A stretch of DNA of 64,000 bases from Desulfosediminicola ganghwensis (GTDB lineage Bacteria > Desulfobacterota > Desulfobulbia > Desulfobulbales > Desulfocapsaceae), in the NCBI RefSeq assembly GCF_005116675.2, contig NZ_CP050699.1, forward strand, positions 1,139,001 through 1,203,000. The letters run 5' to 3'. Each line of letters begins with the position of its first letter. The stretch's first letter is position 1. Of this stretch, positions 26,000 to 34,049 are shown one piece after another. The position numbers were made by a program, and so were the translations under genes. The notes beneath the pieces were generated by a model. That model worked only from the letters and a program-made list of their open reading frames with translations, did not search any database and was not told the origin of the DNA.

Positions 26000-26527
26000 T
26001 TATAATGAAGAAGCAGCCCTGGAAGCCTGATCATAAATGCCCGACATCAAACGTAGCAGCGCTGCGGCCTGACTCATCTCGTCATTTTCCTGATCCATCG
26101 CCCGGTACGTCGAGGTGAGACATTTCTCCCGAATTTTTCTATACTGCGCGCACGCGGCATCGCCTTCTTCAGTGGCAAAATAAAAAATCTCCTTCCCTCG
26201 TTTTTCCCGGCCTACCAGACCTGCCTTAACCAGTTTTTTAAGCGAGTAATTCACCGTGTGATGATCCTCGACATGGAGCACGAAGCAAATATCTATCAAT
26301 CGCTTTTCGCGTTTACGGTGATTGACGTTGTGGAGCACCAGGATATCCAACGGACTGAAATCCACATATCCGGTGGCGCTCATGCAGCGCATCATCCAGC
26401 GGGCGAAGGCGTTATATGAGATGATCATGCCATATTCAAACTCACTGAGCTGCCAGCTGTCAGGGGAGGCGAGATGCTCTGAGGATACAATTGGGGTGGG
26501 TTCGTCCTGGTCTTTACTCTCTGTCAT
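26000..26527 (-). CDS. MarR-like winged-helix regulator
   Basis: DNA-binding protein of 175 residues. An N-terminal tail is followed by a long helix (EFEYGMIISYNAFARWM) and a winged helix: PLDILVLHNVNHRKREKRL, recognition helix VEDHHTVNYSLKKLVKAGLV (about residues 85-104) and wing REKRGKEIFYFATEEG. This is the layout of the MarR-like winged-helix proteins found beside TRAP and amino-acid catabolic genes in alphaproteobacteria. No good Shine-Dalgarno is seen; the ATG at 26527 is the first in frame. Convergent with the TRAP operon, it probably controls the divergent oplaH/dctP promoters (inference from position). Confidence 0.8.
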   Translation of the reverse strand: MTESKDQDEPTPIVSSEHLASPDSWQLSEFEYGMIISYNAFARWMMRCMSATGYVDFSPLDILVLHNVNHRKREKRLIDICFVLHVEDHHTVNYSLKKLVKAGLVGREKRGKEIFYFATEEGDAACAQYRKIREKCLTSTYRAMDQENDEMSQAAALLRLMSGIYDQASRAASSL

Positions 26528-27107
26528 GATGTTGGCAAGGTTGAATGGTTAGGGGTATTAAAGTTAAGGAATCAGAATCAATTTATAACATGTTTCTGAA
26601 AATTTCTGAAGAGAAGATGGAGCGTAACTGGTGAGGCGAGCGGCGCGCGGCGTGGCGGCTTGGTCAGTGGTTTCTCCATGAATCGATTCATTTGTAAAAA
26701 TCATGACTCGATCTGATATTAACATCCAGGAAGATTAGATCGAACCTAACCGTAGTGTCGATAAAAGGAAACCTGAGATTTACGGGAAAAGTGTCAATTA
26801 GCAGTTTTACTTAAAAGCGTAACTATTGGTAATGGACTTCTTTCGCCAGCCTTATGGTGTACCACTGTGTCTCATTGACATGGTTCAGAGCCCAGAGGTA
26901 CCATGAATTCAACTACAATTAAGGTAATCTAATTTTGATAAAGCCAATCCTGTTGCATGGTAGGTTAGTGAACTCCATGGGTCTTAACAGGGAGCAGGGG
27001 TACTTTTCAACACGAGGTAGCTCTTGCTTGAAGATGCAATTTTTTTATGGTGCCTAGAAGAACACAATTACTTAAAATTCATCACCACAAGAAGTGGGAG
27101 GCAAAAA
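26528..27107. other. intergenic region upstream of the SnoaL-like gene
   Basis: A stretch of 580 nt with no credible gene. The SnoaL-like frame extends upstream to 27024 but without a ribosome site. No clear repeat or terminator seen. Confidence 0.4.
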
Positions 27108-27662
27108 ATGAAGACTTTCATCAGAACGTCCGCAGTGCTCGCTTGCATCATGCTTTTGCCTATGATGGCCAGTGCGGAAAGTAATTCGAGTCAACTCAAC
27201 CGTATGCGATTGGAAAATGGACGTGCGCTCGTCGAAGTGGATTCCGTGAATTGGTCAACCGTAGTGCCCTATTACACCAATGACATTGAATACCACGATC
27301 CTATTGTAACCATCCAGGGCATCGATGAGATGACGGAATTCCTCTCGAGATTGTTTACGAGTTCCCCAAATCTAGTCACTACGGTTGAAGACGAGATTTG
27401 CATTGATGACACATACACGGCTGCCTGGACGATGACCGGTTATTTCAACGGAGTGCCCTATACTGCTAAAGGCATGTCGATCATCAAATTCCGCCCCAAA
27501 GAAAGTCAGGCGTATTATCAGAGGGACTACTATTCAGAAGGTGATATTATGATCAATATCACGGGTGGTTTTGCCGAGCCGGTTGAAGCTTTCAGGCAAT
27601 ACTACAGGTGCGCCGTGGATCCCGATCCCGCGTTCGTTTGCCCCTTCTACACCATAGAGTAA
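27108..27662 (+). CDS. exported SnoaL/NTF2-like protein
   Basis: A 184-residue protein with a clear Sec signal peptide (KTFIRTSAVLACIMLLPMMASA, cleaved after residue 23). The mature part reads as one NTF2-like cone: VVPYYTNDIEYHDPIVTIQG is the typical SnoaL start, where a His-Asp pair often marks the pocket, and AAWTMTGYFNGVPYTAKGMSIIKF follows as the strand pair. It probably acts in the periplasm. The frame is open upstream to 27024, but GGGAGG lies 6 nt before the ATG at 27108, and only that start gives the signal peptide at the end. Monocistronic. Function unknown; SnoaL folds serve both as enzymes and as ligand binders. Confidence 0.75.
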   Translation: MKTFIRTSAVLACIMLLPMMASAESNSSQLNRMRLENGRALVEVDSVNWSTVVPYYTNDIEYHDPIVTIQGIDEMTEFLSRLFTSSPNLVTTVEDEICIDDTYTAAWTMTGYFNGVPYTAKGMSIIKFRPKESQAYYQRDYYSEGDIMINITGGFAEPVEAFRQYYRCAVDPDPAFVCPFYTIE

Positions 27663-28259
27663 GCGGCTTAGGGAAAGGTAGAGAGGGAATCCACTGGGGG
27701 AGATGAGCACCCAGGTAGAAAATATCTGGGTACGAGTTTCGCCAGCCCAACGGTCAACTGTAACACGTCGTTCGAAAAATGCGGGTGGTTGAAGAGTCTC
27801 CGCCCCACAAGCATCGAATCACCTGTTGTTATAGTAACTCCCAAATCGAAGCCGCCTTTGCCAACATCATCCCTCTAAGCAAAATTGCAATTTGGTTACC
27901 AGGCGTAGGATAACTTTATCTGTACATCTCTTAACGATAAAGTTGCCTGCACCGATTAGACCTTACAACTGCGAGCCGGTTTTCGAAGACGGGGCCCTGA
28001 ACAATTACCATCTTTTAGTTCCAATGATCTGGCTGCCATCCATGCATTTATCTTTTCAGGTTTAGTCATAGTTGATTCCTCCAGTGGCATAACAAGAACA
28101 TGAGGTAGGTGGGGGGAGCAGCGATCACCGGTGGAGCTGTCATTGCACGACTTATGACCAACCGCCACCAAAGATGCCTGACAAATATCTGTCCCTTCTG
28201 TGGAGTTCTTTGTACAATTGAAATGATCAGGGCTGACATCTTTTCAAGGGGGAGAGCGG
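27663..28259. other. intergenic region with one candidate small gene
   Basis: A stretch of 597 nt between the SnoaL-like and PNPOx-like genes. Holds the candidate 37-residue minus-strand ORF at 27956-28069 and a TAACTTTATC/GATAAAGTT stem near 27909-27950, just after that ORF's stop. Otherwise nothing recognised. Confidence 0.4.
27956..28069 (-). CDS. candidate small protein, 37 residues
   Basis: A short ORF beginning MTKPEKINAWMAARSLEL and ending in a basic, Cys- and Arg-containing tail (RLRKPARSCKV). GGAGG lies 8 nt before the ATG, and a stem-loop follows its stop, both gene-like. I recognise no family. It may be a genuine small basic protein or a remnant of a longer gene. Confidence 0.35.
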   Translation of the reverse strand: MTKPEKINAWMAARSLELKDGNCSGPRLRKPARSCKV

Positions 28260-28733
28260 ATGCAATCAGGAGAAGCGGATGTACGTGAGAGAATAGTTCA
28301 GGTTCTGGAGAGTCAGCAGCTGGGAGTGCTGGCCACCGAGCGCAACGGGCAGCCTTATACAAGCCTCATGGCCTTTGCCCATACTCCGGACCTGACCAGG
28401 ATAGTGGTGGCGACAGGACGTGCGACCAGAAAACACACCAATCTGCTTGAGCAGTCCCGGGTCTCTTTACTTATCGATACCCGGTCGAATACTGAAAAGG
28501 ATTTTCATGCAGCGGCTGCGGTAACGGTAATTGGTGAGGTGGTAAAATTGTCTGAGGAGGAGCAGCAGACCTATCAAAGCCTCTATCTCCGTCACCACCC
28601 ATATCTGGAACGGTTTGTAGAAGCTCCAAGTACCACGATGTTGTTGATAAAAGTTCGTCATTATCTGATAGTCAATCGATTTCAGAATGTTATGGAGCTG
28701 CACTTAAGTGATGAAACAGATATTTTTGCTTGA
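28260..28733 (+). CDS. pyridoxamine 5'-phosphate oxidase-like flavin/heme-binding protein
   Basis: Cytosolic split-barrel protein of 157 residues. LGVLATERNGQPYTSLMAFAHTPD is the opening strand pair of the PNPOx-like fold; ATRKHTNLLEQSRVSLLID is the usual FMN-phosphate contact region; AAVTVIGEVVKLSEEE follows. Members bind FMN, F420 or heme; which one cannot be read here. GGGGGAG lies 6 nt before the ATG. The next gene starts inside its last 23 nt, so the two are translationally coupled. Confidence 0.8.
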   Translation: MQSGEADVRERIVQVLESQQLGVLATERNGQPYTSLMAFAHTPDLTRIVVATGRATRKHTNLLEQSRVSLLIDTRSNTEKDFHAAAAVTVIGEVVKLSEEEQQTYQSLYLRHHPYLERFVEAPSTTMLLIKVRHYLIVNRFQNVMELHLSDETDIFA

Positions 28734-30957
28734 TACCAAAGATCAGTTATTCGCAAAAGATGTGGGCGGCAAAGCTCTGGCGCTGGCAAAGCTGCTTAAT
28801 GCCGGAGAGCTGTTGCCGAAAACTGCCTGTCTTACCACGGCAGCATATAAGGAGTTTCTGGAGATTAATCGTTTAAGCGAAAAAATACAGATGGAGCTGA
28901 ACACCAAGGAGTTCAGTGACATGCGCTGGGAGGAGATCTGGGACATTTCGTTGCGTATCCGTCAATTTTTCCTGGCCACCAGTTTGCCGCGTACACTGGC
29001 TTCAACTATACACGATTTTGTTCGAACAGAGTTTGGTGAGGTTCCACTGGCCGTGCGCTCTTCGGCCACGGAGGAAGATGGCAGCACAGCATCATTTGCA
29101 GGCCTTCATGAATCGTATCTGAATATACGCTCCCAGGACCAATTAGAGCGGGCTATACGAAAAGTGTGGGCCTCTCTCTGGTCTGATAAGGCTTTACTCT
29201 ACCGCCAGGAGTTGCAGCTGGCTGTGGGCTCCAGCGCCATGGCCATTGTCATTCAGGAGTTATTGCCAAGTTCATGTGCGGGCGTGGGCTTTACCCATGA
29301 TCCGATGGATAGCAACCGTATGGTAATCGAGGCGGTCCATGGTCTGAACCAGGGACTGGTCGATGGTGAGGTACCGCCGGACAGGTTCCAGGTCAACCGG
29401 GAGGATTATAGCCTCGTTGCCCATATTCCCCCTGAGAAGAGGGAAAAATATGTCATAGCTGACCAGAGCGAGAGGGAAGGAGTTGAAATTGCGGTGTTGC
29501 CGCCGGAGTTGGCTGAGCAAAAGCCACTGGACATTGAGGAATTAGAGACCCTGGTTCAGGCCATGGATCGGCTTGAAAAAACGTTCGATACCCCTTTGGA
29601 CATAGAGTGGTGCCGGGTAGAAGGCCAATTGTATATTCTCCAGGCAAGGCCCATTACGGCGATTTCTGACGACAGAACCGATCGAAGGGCGTGGTATCTG
29701 AGCCTTCACAGGAGTTTTCAGAATCTCCAGGGGCTATGGCAGGTAATTGAAAAACAGATGTTGCCTCAAATGGAAGATGATTGGAGAGAAATGGCTGTTG
29801 TCAACCTGACTGGCAGCTCTGATAATGAACTTGCCGGGATAATCAGGCACAGGTTTGAGCGGGTATCCTATTGGAGTAAACGCTATTGGGATGACTGCAT
29901 TCCCTTTGCTCACGGAATTCGCCTTTTTGGGGAAATATTCAACGAGGTAATGGCGCCGGCAGACCCATATCTGTTTGTCTCCCTGCTGAGTGGCGAGGAG
30001 ATGCTCAGTACCAAAAGAAATGCCATGCTGAAAAAGCTGGCAAGTATGGTTCGTGCCCATCCGCAGATTCAGAGCCAGTTCAATACTGGAGGATTTGCAG
30101 GGATAGAAGACGAACGCTTTTGCCGCGAACTTGAAAAGGTGGAAAGCATCTTCGGTAATTTTTTTATTCAGCAAAACATCGGCAGCAGAGACTCGCGGGA
30201 CAATCTGGTGAAAGTTATTTTGCAATATGCCACGCTTGAAAACGATAAAATTGATGATCGCGCATCAACCCGGAGGAACCTTGAGAATCAATTTCTCTCA
30301 AAAATCGGGGAGACGACCTTGAACATTGATGGTGAGCAACTGCTCTCGCTGGGCAGGGCAAGTTACCGGATGCGCGATGACGACAATATCTATATGGGCA
30401 AGATTGAGCAGCAACTTTCCCTGGCAGTAGCAGAAGGCCGCAGTCGCCTTGCCACCAGGGGAATGGCAGAGATCCTGGCAACTCCGGAAGAAATTGCCGC
30501 CCTCCTTGCCGGTGAACAGGTGGAGTTGATCAGGCCGGCTGGGAAAAAGCCTGAAAAAGCAGAAGAAAGCAGCAAAATTAGATTGGCAAAAGAGACGGGG
30601 CCTTTGATCCGGGCCAGGCAACTGCAAGGCCAGCCTGCGTCACGCGGCTTTTGCCGTGGTAGGGCCAGAGTCATAGAGCGACCGGAGCAGATGCCGGAAT
30701 TCAAGGTTGGCGAGGTGCTGGTCGTGGACAGCATTGATCCCAATATGACGTTTCTGGCACCGCTGGCCCTGGGGATCGTGGAGCGACGGGGAGGGATGCT
30801 TATCCACGGAGCCATCATCGCAAGGGAGTATGGAATCCCGTGCGTTACCGGTGTGTCAGCTGTTCTGCGTTATATACGTACAGGTGATATGGTCACTGTT
30901 GACGGCTATCTGGGGCTGGTGATTGTCGACAGGGACACAGATAGCCCGGAAAAATAA
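28711..30957 (+). CDS. PEP/pyruvate-binding dikinase-like enzyme (PpsA/RPH architecture)
   Basis: ATP-grasp plus phosphohistidine enzyme of 748 residues. Residues 1-320 form the PPDK N-terminal nucleotide-binding domain: DVGGKALALAKLL, VRSSATEEDGSTASFAGLHES and IEWCRVEGQLYILQARPI are PEP synthase signatures. The C-terminal swivel domain carries GGMLIHGAIIAREYGIPCVTG, with phosphohistidine H699. The PEP/pyruvate TIM barrel of true PpsA is absent; the middle (about 330-610) is unrelated to it. The order ATP-grasp, variable domain, His domain resembles rifampin phosphotransferase (about 870 residues), so it may phosphorylate an unknown small molecule. Start ATG 28711, with a GTG just before; it overlaps the PNPOx-like gene by 23 nt. 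The pairing hints at a shared substrate, not identified. Confidence 0.75.
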   Translation: MKQIFLLDTKDQLFAKDVGGKALALAKLLNAGELLPKTACLTTAAYKEFLEINRLSEKIQMELNTKEFSDMRWEEIWDISLRIRQFFLATSLPRTLASTIHDFVRTEFGEVPLAVRSSATEEDGSTASFAGLHESYLNIRSQDQLERAIRKVWASLWSDKALLYRQELQLAVGSSAMAIVIQELLPSSCAGVGFTHDPMDSNRMVIEAVHGLNQGLVDGEVPPDRFQVNREDYSLVAHIPPEKREKYVIADQSEREGVEIAVLPPELAEQKPLDIEELETLVQAMDRLEKTFDTPLDIEWCRVEGQLYILQARPITAISDDRTDRRAWYLSLHRSFQNLQGLWQVIEKQMLPQMEDDWREMAVVNLTGSSDNELAGIIRHRFERVSYWSKRYWDDCIPFAHGIRLFGEIFNEVMAPADPYLFVSLLSGEEMLSTKRNAMLKKLASMVRAHPQIQSQFNTGGFAGIEDERFCRELEKVESIFGNFFIQQNIGSRDSRDNLVKVILQYATLENDKIDDRASTRRNLENQFLSKIGETTLNIDGEQLLSLGRASYRMRDDDNIYMGKIEQQLSLAVAEGRSRLATRGMAEILATPEEIAALLAGEQVELIRPAGKKPEKAEESSKIRLAKETGPLIRARQLQGQPASRGFCRGRARVIERPEQMPEFKVGEVLVVDSIDPNMTFLAPLALGIVERRGGMLIHGAIIAREYGIPCVTGVSAVLRYIRTGDMVTVDGYLGLVIVDRDTDSPEK

Positions 30958-31059
30958 TCAGATTCCCCCCTGGCTCCTTCTCTTAGCCACGTGAAGCGGA
31001 ACTTCAGGGGTAAAAAGAAAAAACAGGTCGTGTGTCGTAGCGGTAATGACGCGGATTTT

Positions 31060-32016
31060 TCAGGCGTGATTACGGAGTTTCAGCTCAATGGGGTGTGGGT
31101 TCAGGTAGTATTGCTCGGCCAGATACTCCTGATTGTATTTGCGGACATAGTGGTTTATCAGGGTTATCGGCACAATGAGGGGTACCAGGCCAGCCCTGTA
31201 CTGGTCGATGATTTCCAGCACTTCCTGCTTTTCATCCGCGCTCAGATTCTTTTTGAAATAGCCAAGCAGATGCATCAGTACATTACTGTGGTTTTTCAGG
31301 GTGCAGCGCAGTTTGAGTGCGCTCATCAACAGTTGCTCGTATCTCTGGTAGAGTTCATCGGCGGGAATCTGCTTAGCCTTGGCCACCAGCGGCCCCATTT
31401 CCCTGTAAATCTTCTCGCCATGGGCCATGATAAGTAACTTGTGTCTGGTGTGGAATTCCACCAGGCCGCCGACAGTTTTCTTTTCGGCGAGCAGCTTTCG
31501 CCATCTTCGATGAACGAAGATTCTCTCGATGAAATTTTCACGCAGGATGAGGTCGTGCAACCGCCCATCCTCTTCCACCGGCAGGTTGGGGAAATGCTCC
31601 ATGAAGGCGCGGGCAAAGATGCCCACTCCTTTCTTTTCGGCCATACCCTTGCCACTGGCAGGGTAGACTTTGACCCTCTCCATGCCGCTGCTCGGTGAGC
31701 GGTTCTTGAAGATAAAGCCATCCAGATCTTCAGCTTCGAGTTTTTCCAGCTCCTGGGGGATCCAGTCCAGCATCTGGTCTGTCATGTCAACATTGGAGCG
31801 GGAGGTGACCAGGCGGGGACTTTCAGCCTCACCGACCAGCCGCATCGCCTCCCTTGGGATAGACATACCGCATTCCACTTCCGGACAGACAGGAACAAAG
31901 TCCACATAGTTGCCAAGAGTTCCGGTTATATAGCGATCATGTTGGTGGCCGCCATCAAAGCGTACCAGATTACCCAACAGGCATGAACTTACTCCCAGGC
32001 GAATCTTGTCTTCCAT
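31060..32016 (-). CDS. DUF523-DUF1722 protein (TudS-like plus YbgA-like)
   Basis: Two domains in 318 residues. Residues 1-150 are DUF523 (YbbK/TudS): IRLGVSSCLLGNLVRFDGGH, VCPEVECGMSIPREAMRLVG and FKNRSPSSG, with cysteines placed like those that hold a 4Fe-4S cluster in thiouracil desulfidase TudS. Residues about 190-305 are DUF1722 (YbgA): LVEFHTRHKLLIMAHGE and INHYVRKYNQEYLAEQYYL. Fusions of the two are widespread; in E. coli ybgA precedes phrB, and this window also has photolyases. Start chosen at the ATG with GGAG 6 nt upstream; an ATG 12 nt earlier is open. It follows cimA by 55 nt. It may remove sulfur from modified pyrimidines (family-based); not tested for this fusion. Confidence 0.82.
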   Translation of the reverse strand: MEDKIRLGVSSCLLGNLVRFDGGHQHDRYITGTLGNYVDFVPVCPEVECGMSIPREAMRLVGEAESPRLVTSRSNVDMTDQMLDWIPQELEKLEAEDLDGFIFKNRSPSSGMERVKVYPASGKGMAEKKGVGIFARAFMEHFPNLPVEEDGRLHDLILRENFIERIFVHRRWRKLLAEKKTVGGLVEFHTRHKLLIMAHGEKIYREMGPLVAKAKQIPADELYQRYEQLLMSALKLRCTLKNHSNVLMHLLGYFKKNLSADEKQEVLEIIDQYRAGLVPLIVPITLINHYVRKYNQEYLAEQYYLNPHPIELKLRNHA

Positions 32017-32071
32017 AATGGTCTCCATCACCCCAGTGAAGTGAGAGAAGACAACCCGGAGGGCAGGAAAA

Positions 32072-33664
32072 CTACTTGCGGTTATCCTCTTTCATCAGCT
32101 TATAGTTGATACTGTCAACCAGAGCCTGCCAGCTTGCTTCTATTATATTAACAGAGACACCGACAGTTGACCAACTGCAATGCCCATCGGTACTTTCCAC
32201 CAGAACGCGAACCTTGGCTTCGGTGCCATGCTCGCCGGTGAGAACACGGACCTTGTAGTCGGCGAGTTGCATCTCCTCCAGGCAGGGATAAAAGCGCACC
32301 AGCGCCTTGCGGATTGCATTATCAAGCGCGTTAACCGGGCCATCGCCCATGGCGGCGGTGTGGACCTCGTCACCTCCCACGAAAAGGCGGATGGTCGCCT
32401 CGGTGAGCGGCGGTTTATCCATGCGGTACTTGTGGTTCATAACCCTGAAGGTTTCGAACTTGAAGTAGTTGCGTTGCAGGCCCATGGCCCTGCGCATCAG
32501 AATTTCGAAACTCGCTTCAGCGCCCTCAAAGGAAAATCCTTTGTTTTCAAGGTCTTTCAGCTCGCTGATGATGGCGTTCAGAACGGGATCGTTGGGCGCA
32601 ATTTTCAGCCCCCAGAGATTGGCCTTATGCAGGATGTTGGAGCGGCCGGCCTGATCAGAGATCAGGATACGGCGGATATTGCCGACTTTATCAGGGGCAA
32701 TATGTTCATAGGTTGTCGGATTGCGTTTGACCGCGCTGACATGGATACCGCCCTTATGAGCAAAGGCCGACTCACCTACGTATGGCTGGTACCGGTTGTG
32801 GGGGAGATTGGCCAACTCGTTCACTAGCCTTGAGGTTGAGTAGAGCTGGTCGATATTACGCTGCACCCCGCAATCGAGGCCCATTTTGAAAATTATGGCC
32901 GGGATGATCGAGGTGAGGTTGGCGTTACCGCAGCGCTCGCCAAAACCGTTGATGGTGCCCTGTACATGGTCAGCCCCGCAATCAAGGGCGAGAAGGGCGT
33001 TGGCCACGGCTGATTCCGAATCGTTATGGGAGTGGATGCCGATTTTTACCCTGTGGCCATGATCTTCAATATGTTTTTTGACATGCTGAACGATCGGACC
33101 GACCTCCTGGGGAAGGGTGCCGCCATTGGTGTCGCAGAGTACCAATGTTTCAGCGCCTCCTTCAGCCGCCTTGACCAGGGTGGCGAGTGCATACTCTTCA
33201 TTATTTTTATAGCCGTCGAAAAAGTGCTCGGCATCGTAGATAAGGTGTTCAACCTGGGGGTGCAGGTAGGCCAGGGTGTCCTTAATGATCTGCAGATTAT
33301 CCGCCAGTTCGATCTTTAGCGCCTCGGTGACGTGGATGTCCCAGCTTTTACCGAAAATGGTGATCGCCTGCGGCTTGGCATCGAGGAGAGCCTGCAGGTT
33401 TGGATCATCTTCAGGGGCATTCTTGAAGTGGCGGGTTGAGCCGAACGCAGCCAGTTTGGCGTAGTTCAGCTTGATCTTACGCATTTGGGCGAAATACTCG
33501 GCGGAAACCGGGTTGGAACCGGGCCAGCCGCCTTCAATGAAATCGATACCGAGTTTATCGAGCGCCTGGGTAATTCGAATCTTGTCCTCAACCGAAAGAT
33601 TGAAGTTTTCCGCCTGGGTGCCGTCACGAAGGGTGGTATCGTAAATTTCTATTGATCTCCCCAT
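32072..33664 (-). CDS. cimA: (R)-citramalate synthase
   Basis: Condenses pyruvate with acetyl-CoA to (R)-citramalate, the first step of the threonine-independent route to isoleucine, common in deltaproteobacteria. At 530 residues it matches CimA rather than the longer or shorter LeuA. The HMGL TIM barrel starts IEIYDTTLRDGTQAENFNLS, with metal-binding IGIHSHNDSESAVANALLAL and NGFGERCGNANL. The C-terminal regulatory domain (about 410-520) contains DYKVRVLTGEHGTEAKVRVL, the LeuA-dimer allosteric fold where isoleucine would bind. Start: GAGGA lies 9 nt before the ATG at 33664; the TTG six bases upstream is less likely. The DUF523-DUF1722 gene follows. Confidence 0.93.
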   Translation of the reverse strand: MGRSIEIYDTTLRDGTQAENFNLSVEDKIRITQALDKLGIDFIEGGWPGSNPVSAEYFAQMRKIKLNYAKLAAFGSTRHFKNAPEDDPNLQALLDAKPQAITIFGKSWDIHVTEALKIELADNLQIIKDTLAYLHPQVEHLIYDAEHFFDGYKNNEEYALATLVKAAEGGAETLVLCDTNGGTLPQEVGPIVQHVKKHIEDHGHRVKIGIHSHNDSESAVANALLALDCGADHVQGTINGFGERCGNANLTSIIPAIIFKMGLDCGVQRNIDQLYSTSRLVNELANLPHNRYQPYVGESAFAHKGGIHVSAVKRNPTTYEHIAPDKVGNIRRILISDQAGRSNILHKANLWGLKIAPNDPVLNAIISELKDLENKGFSFEGAEASFEILMRRAMGLQRNYFKFETFRVMNHKYRMDKPPLTEATIRLFVGGDEVHTAAMGDGPVNALDNAIRKALVRFYPCLEEMQLADYKVRVLTGEHGTEAKVRVLVESTDGHCSWSTVGVSVNIIEASWQALVDSINYKLMKEDNRK

Positions 33665-34049
33665 CTGCAAAGTTCCTCGTTTGATGATTGGTGGGTATTC
33701 CGAAGGAGTTCGGTAGGATTATAACTGATTTTCTACTGGAACCGCTCATGATATAGAAAAAAAGCGAAAATGCAAGCCATTAACCTCTCCTCATCAGCAA
33801 TCCTGCTACGCTCTTGCGGAAAAAGTCCGGAAAGCCGGGCAAATTGGCACGGGCATAGAGGTGTGCATCTGATTCGCTTTGTCCGGGGGGATTGCAGCGA
33901 GTCATGGAGAGCCAACGGTGTCTGAATGTATACTCTTCAGGATATAGCCCGGAACCATTATAGTGGTTTGCTCATCGTGCCATTACCTTGAGCGGTTTGC
34001 AGTGCCAGCATCACTGAAAAAACATCCAAATGCTCATTATAAATTCGGG
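33665..34049. other. intergenic region upstream of cimA
   Basis: A stretch of 385 nt. Should hold the cimA promoter. One palindrome AACCA-TTATAG-TGGTT near 33952-33967. No gene or attenuator recognised. Confidence 0.4.

Noticed and set aside
33845-33862. TTGGCACGGGCAT as a sigma-54 promoter
   Set aside because: The GC element of the second half (TTGCA-like) is missing at the required spacing.
33733-33915. 60-codon minus-strand frame upstream of cimA
   Set aside because: Arg/Pro-rich random composition, no ribosome site; in the expected promoter region.
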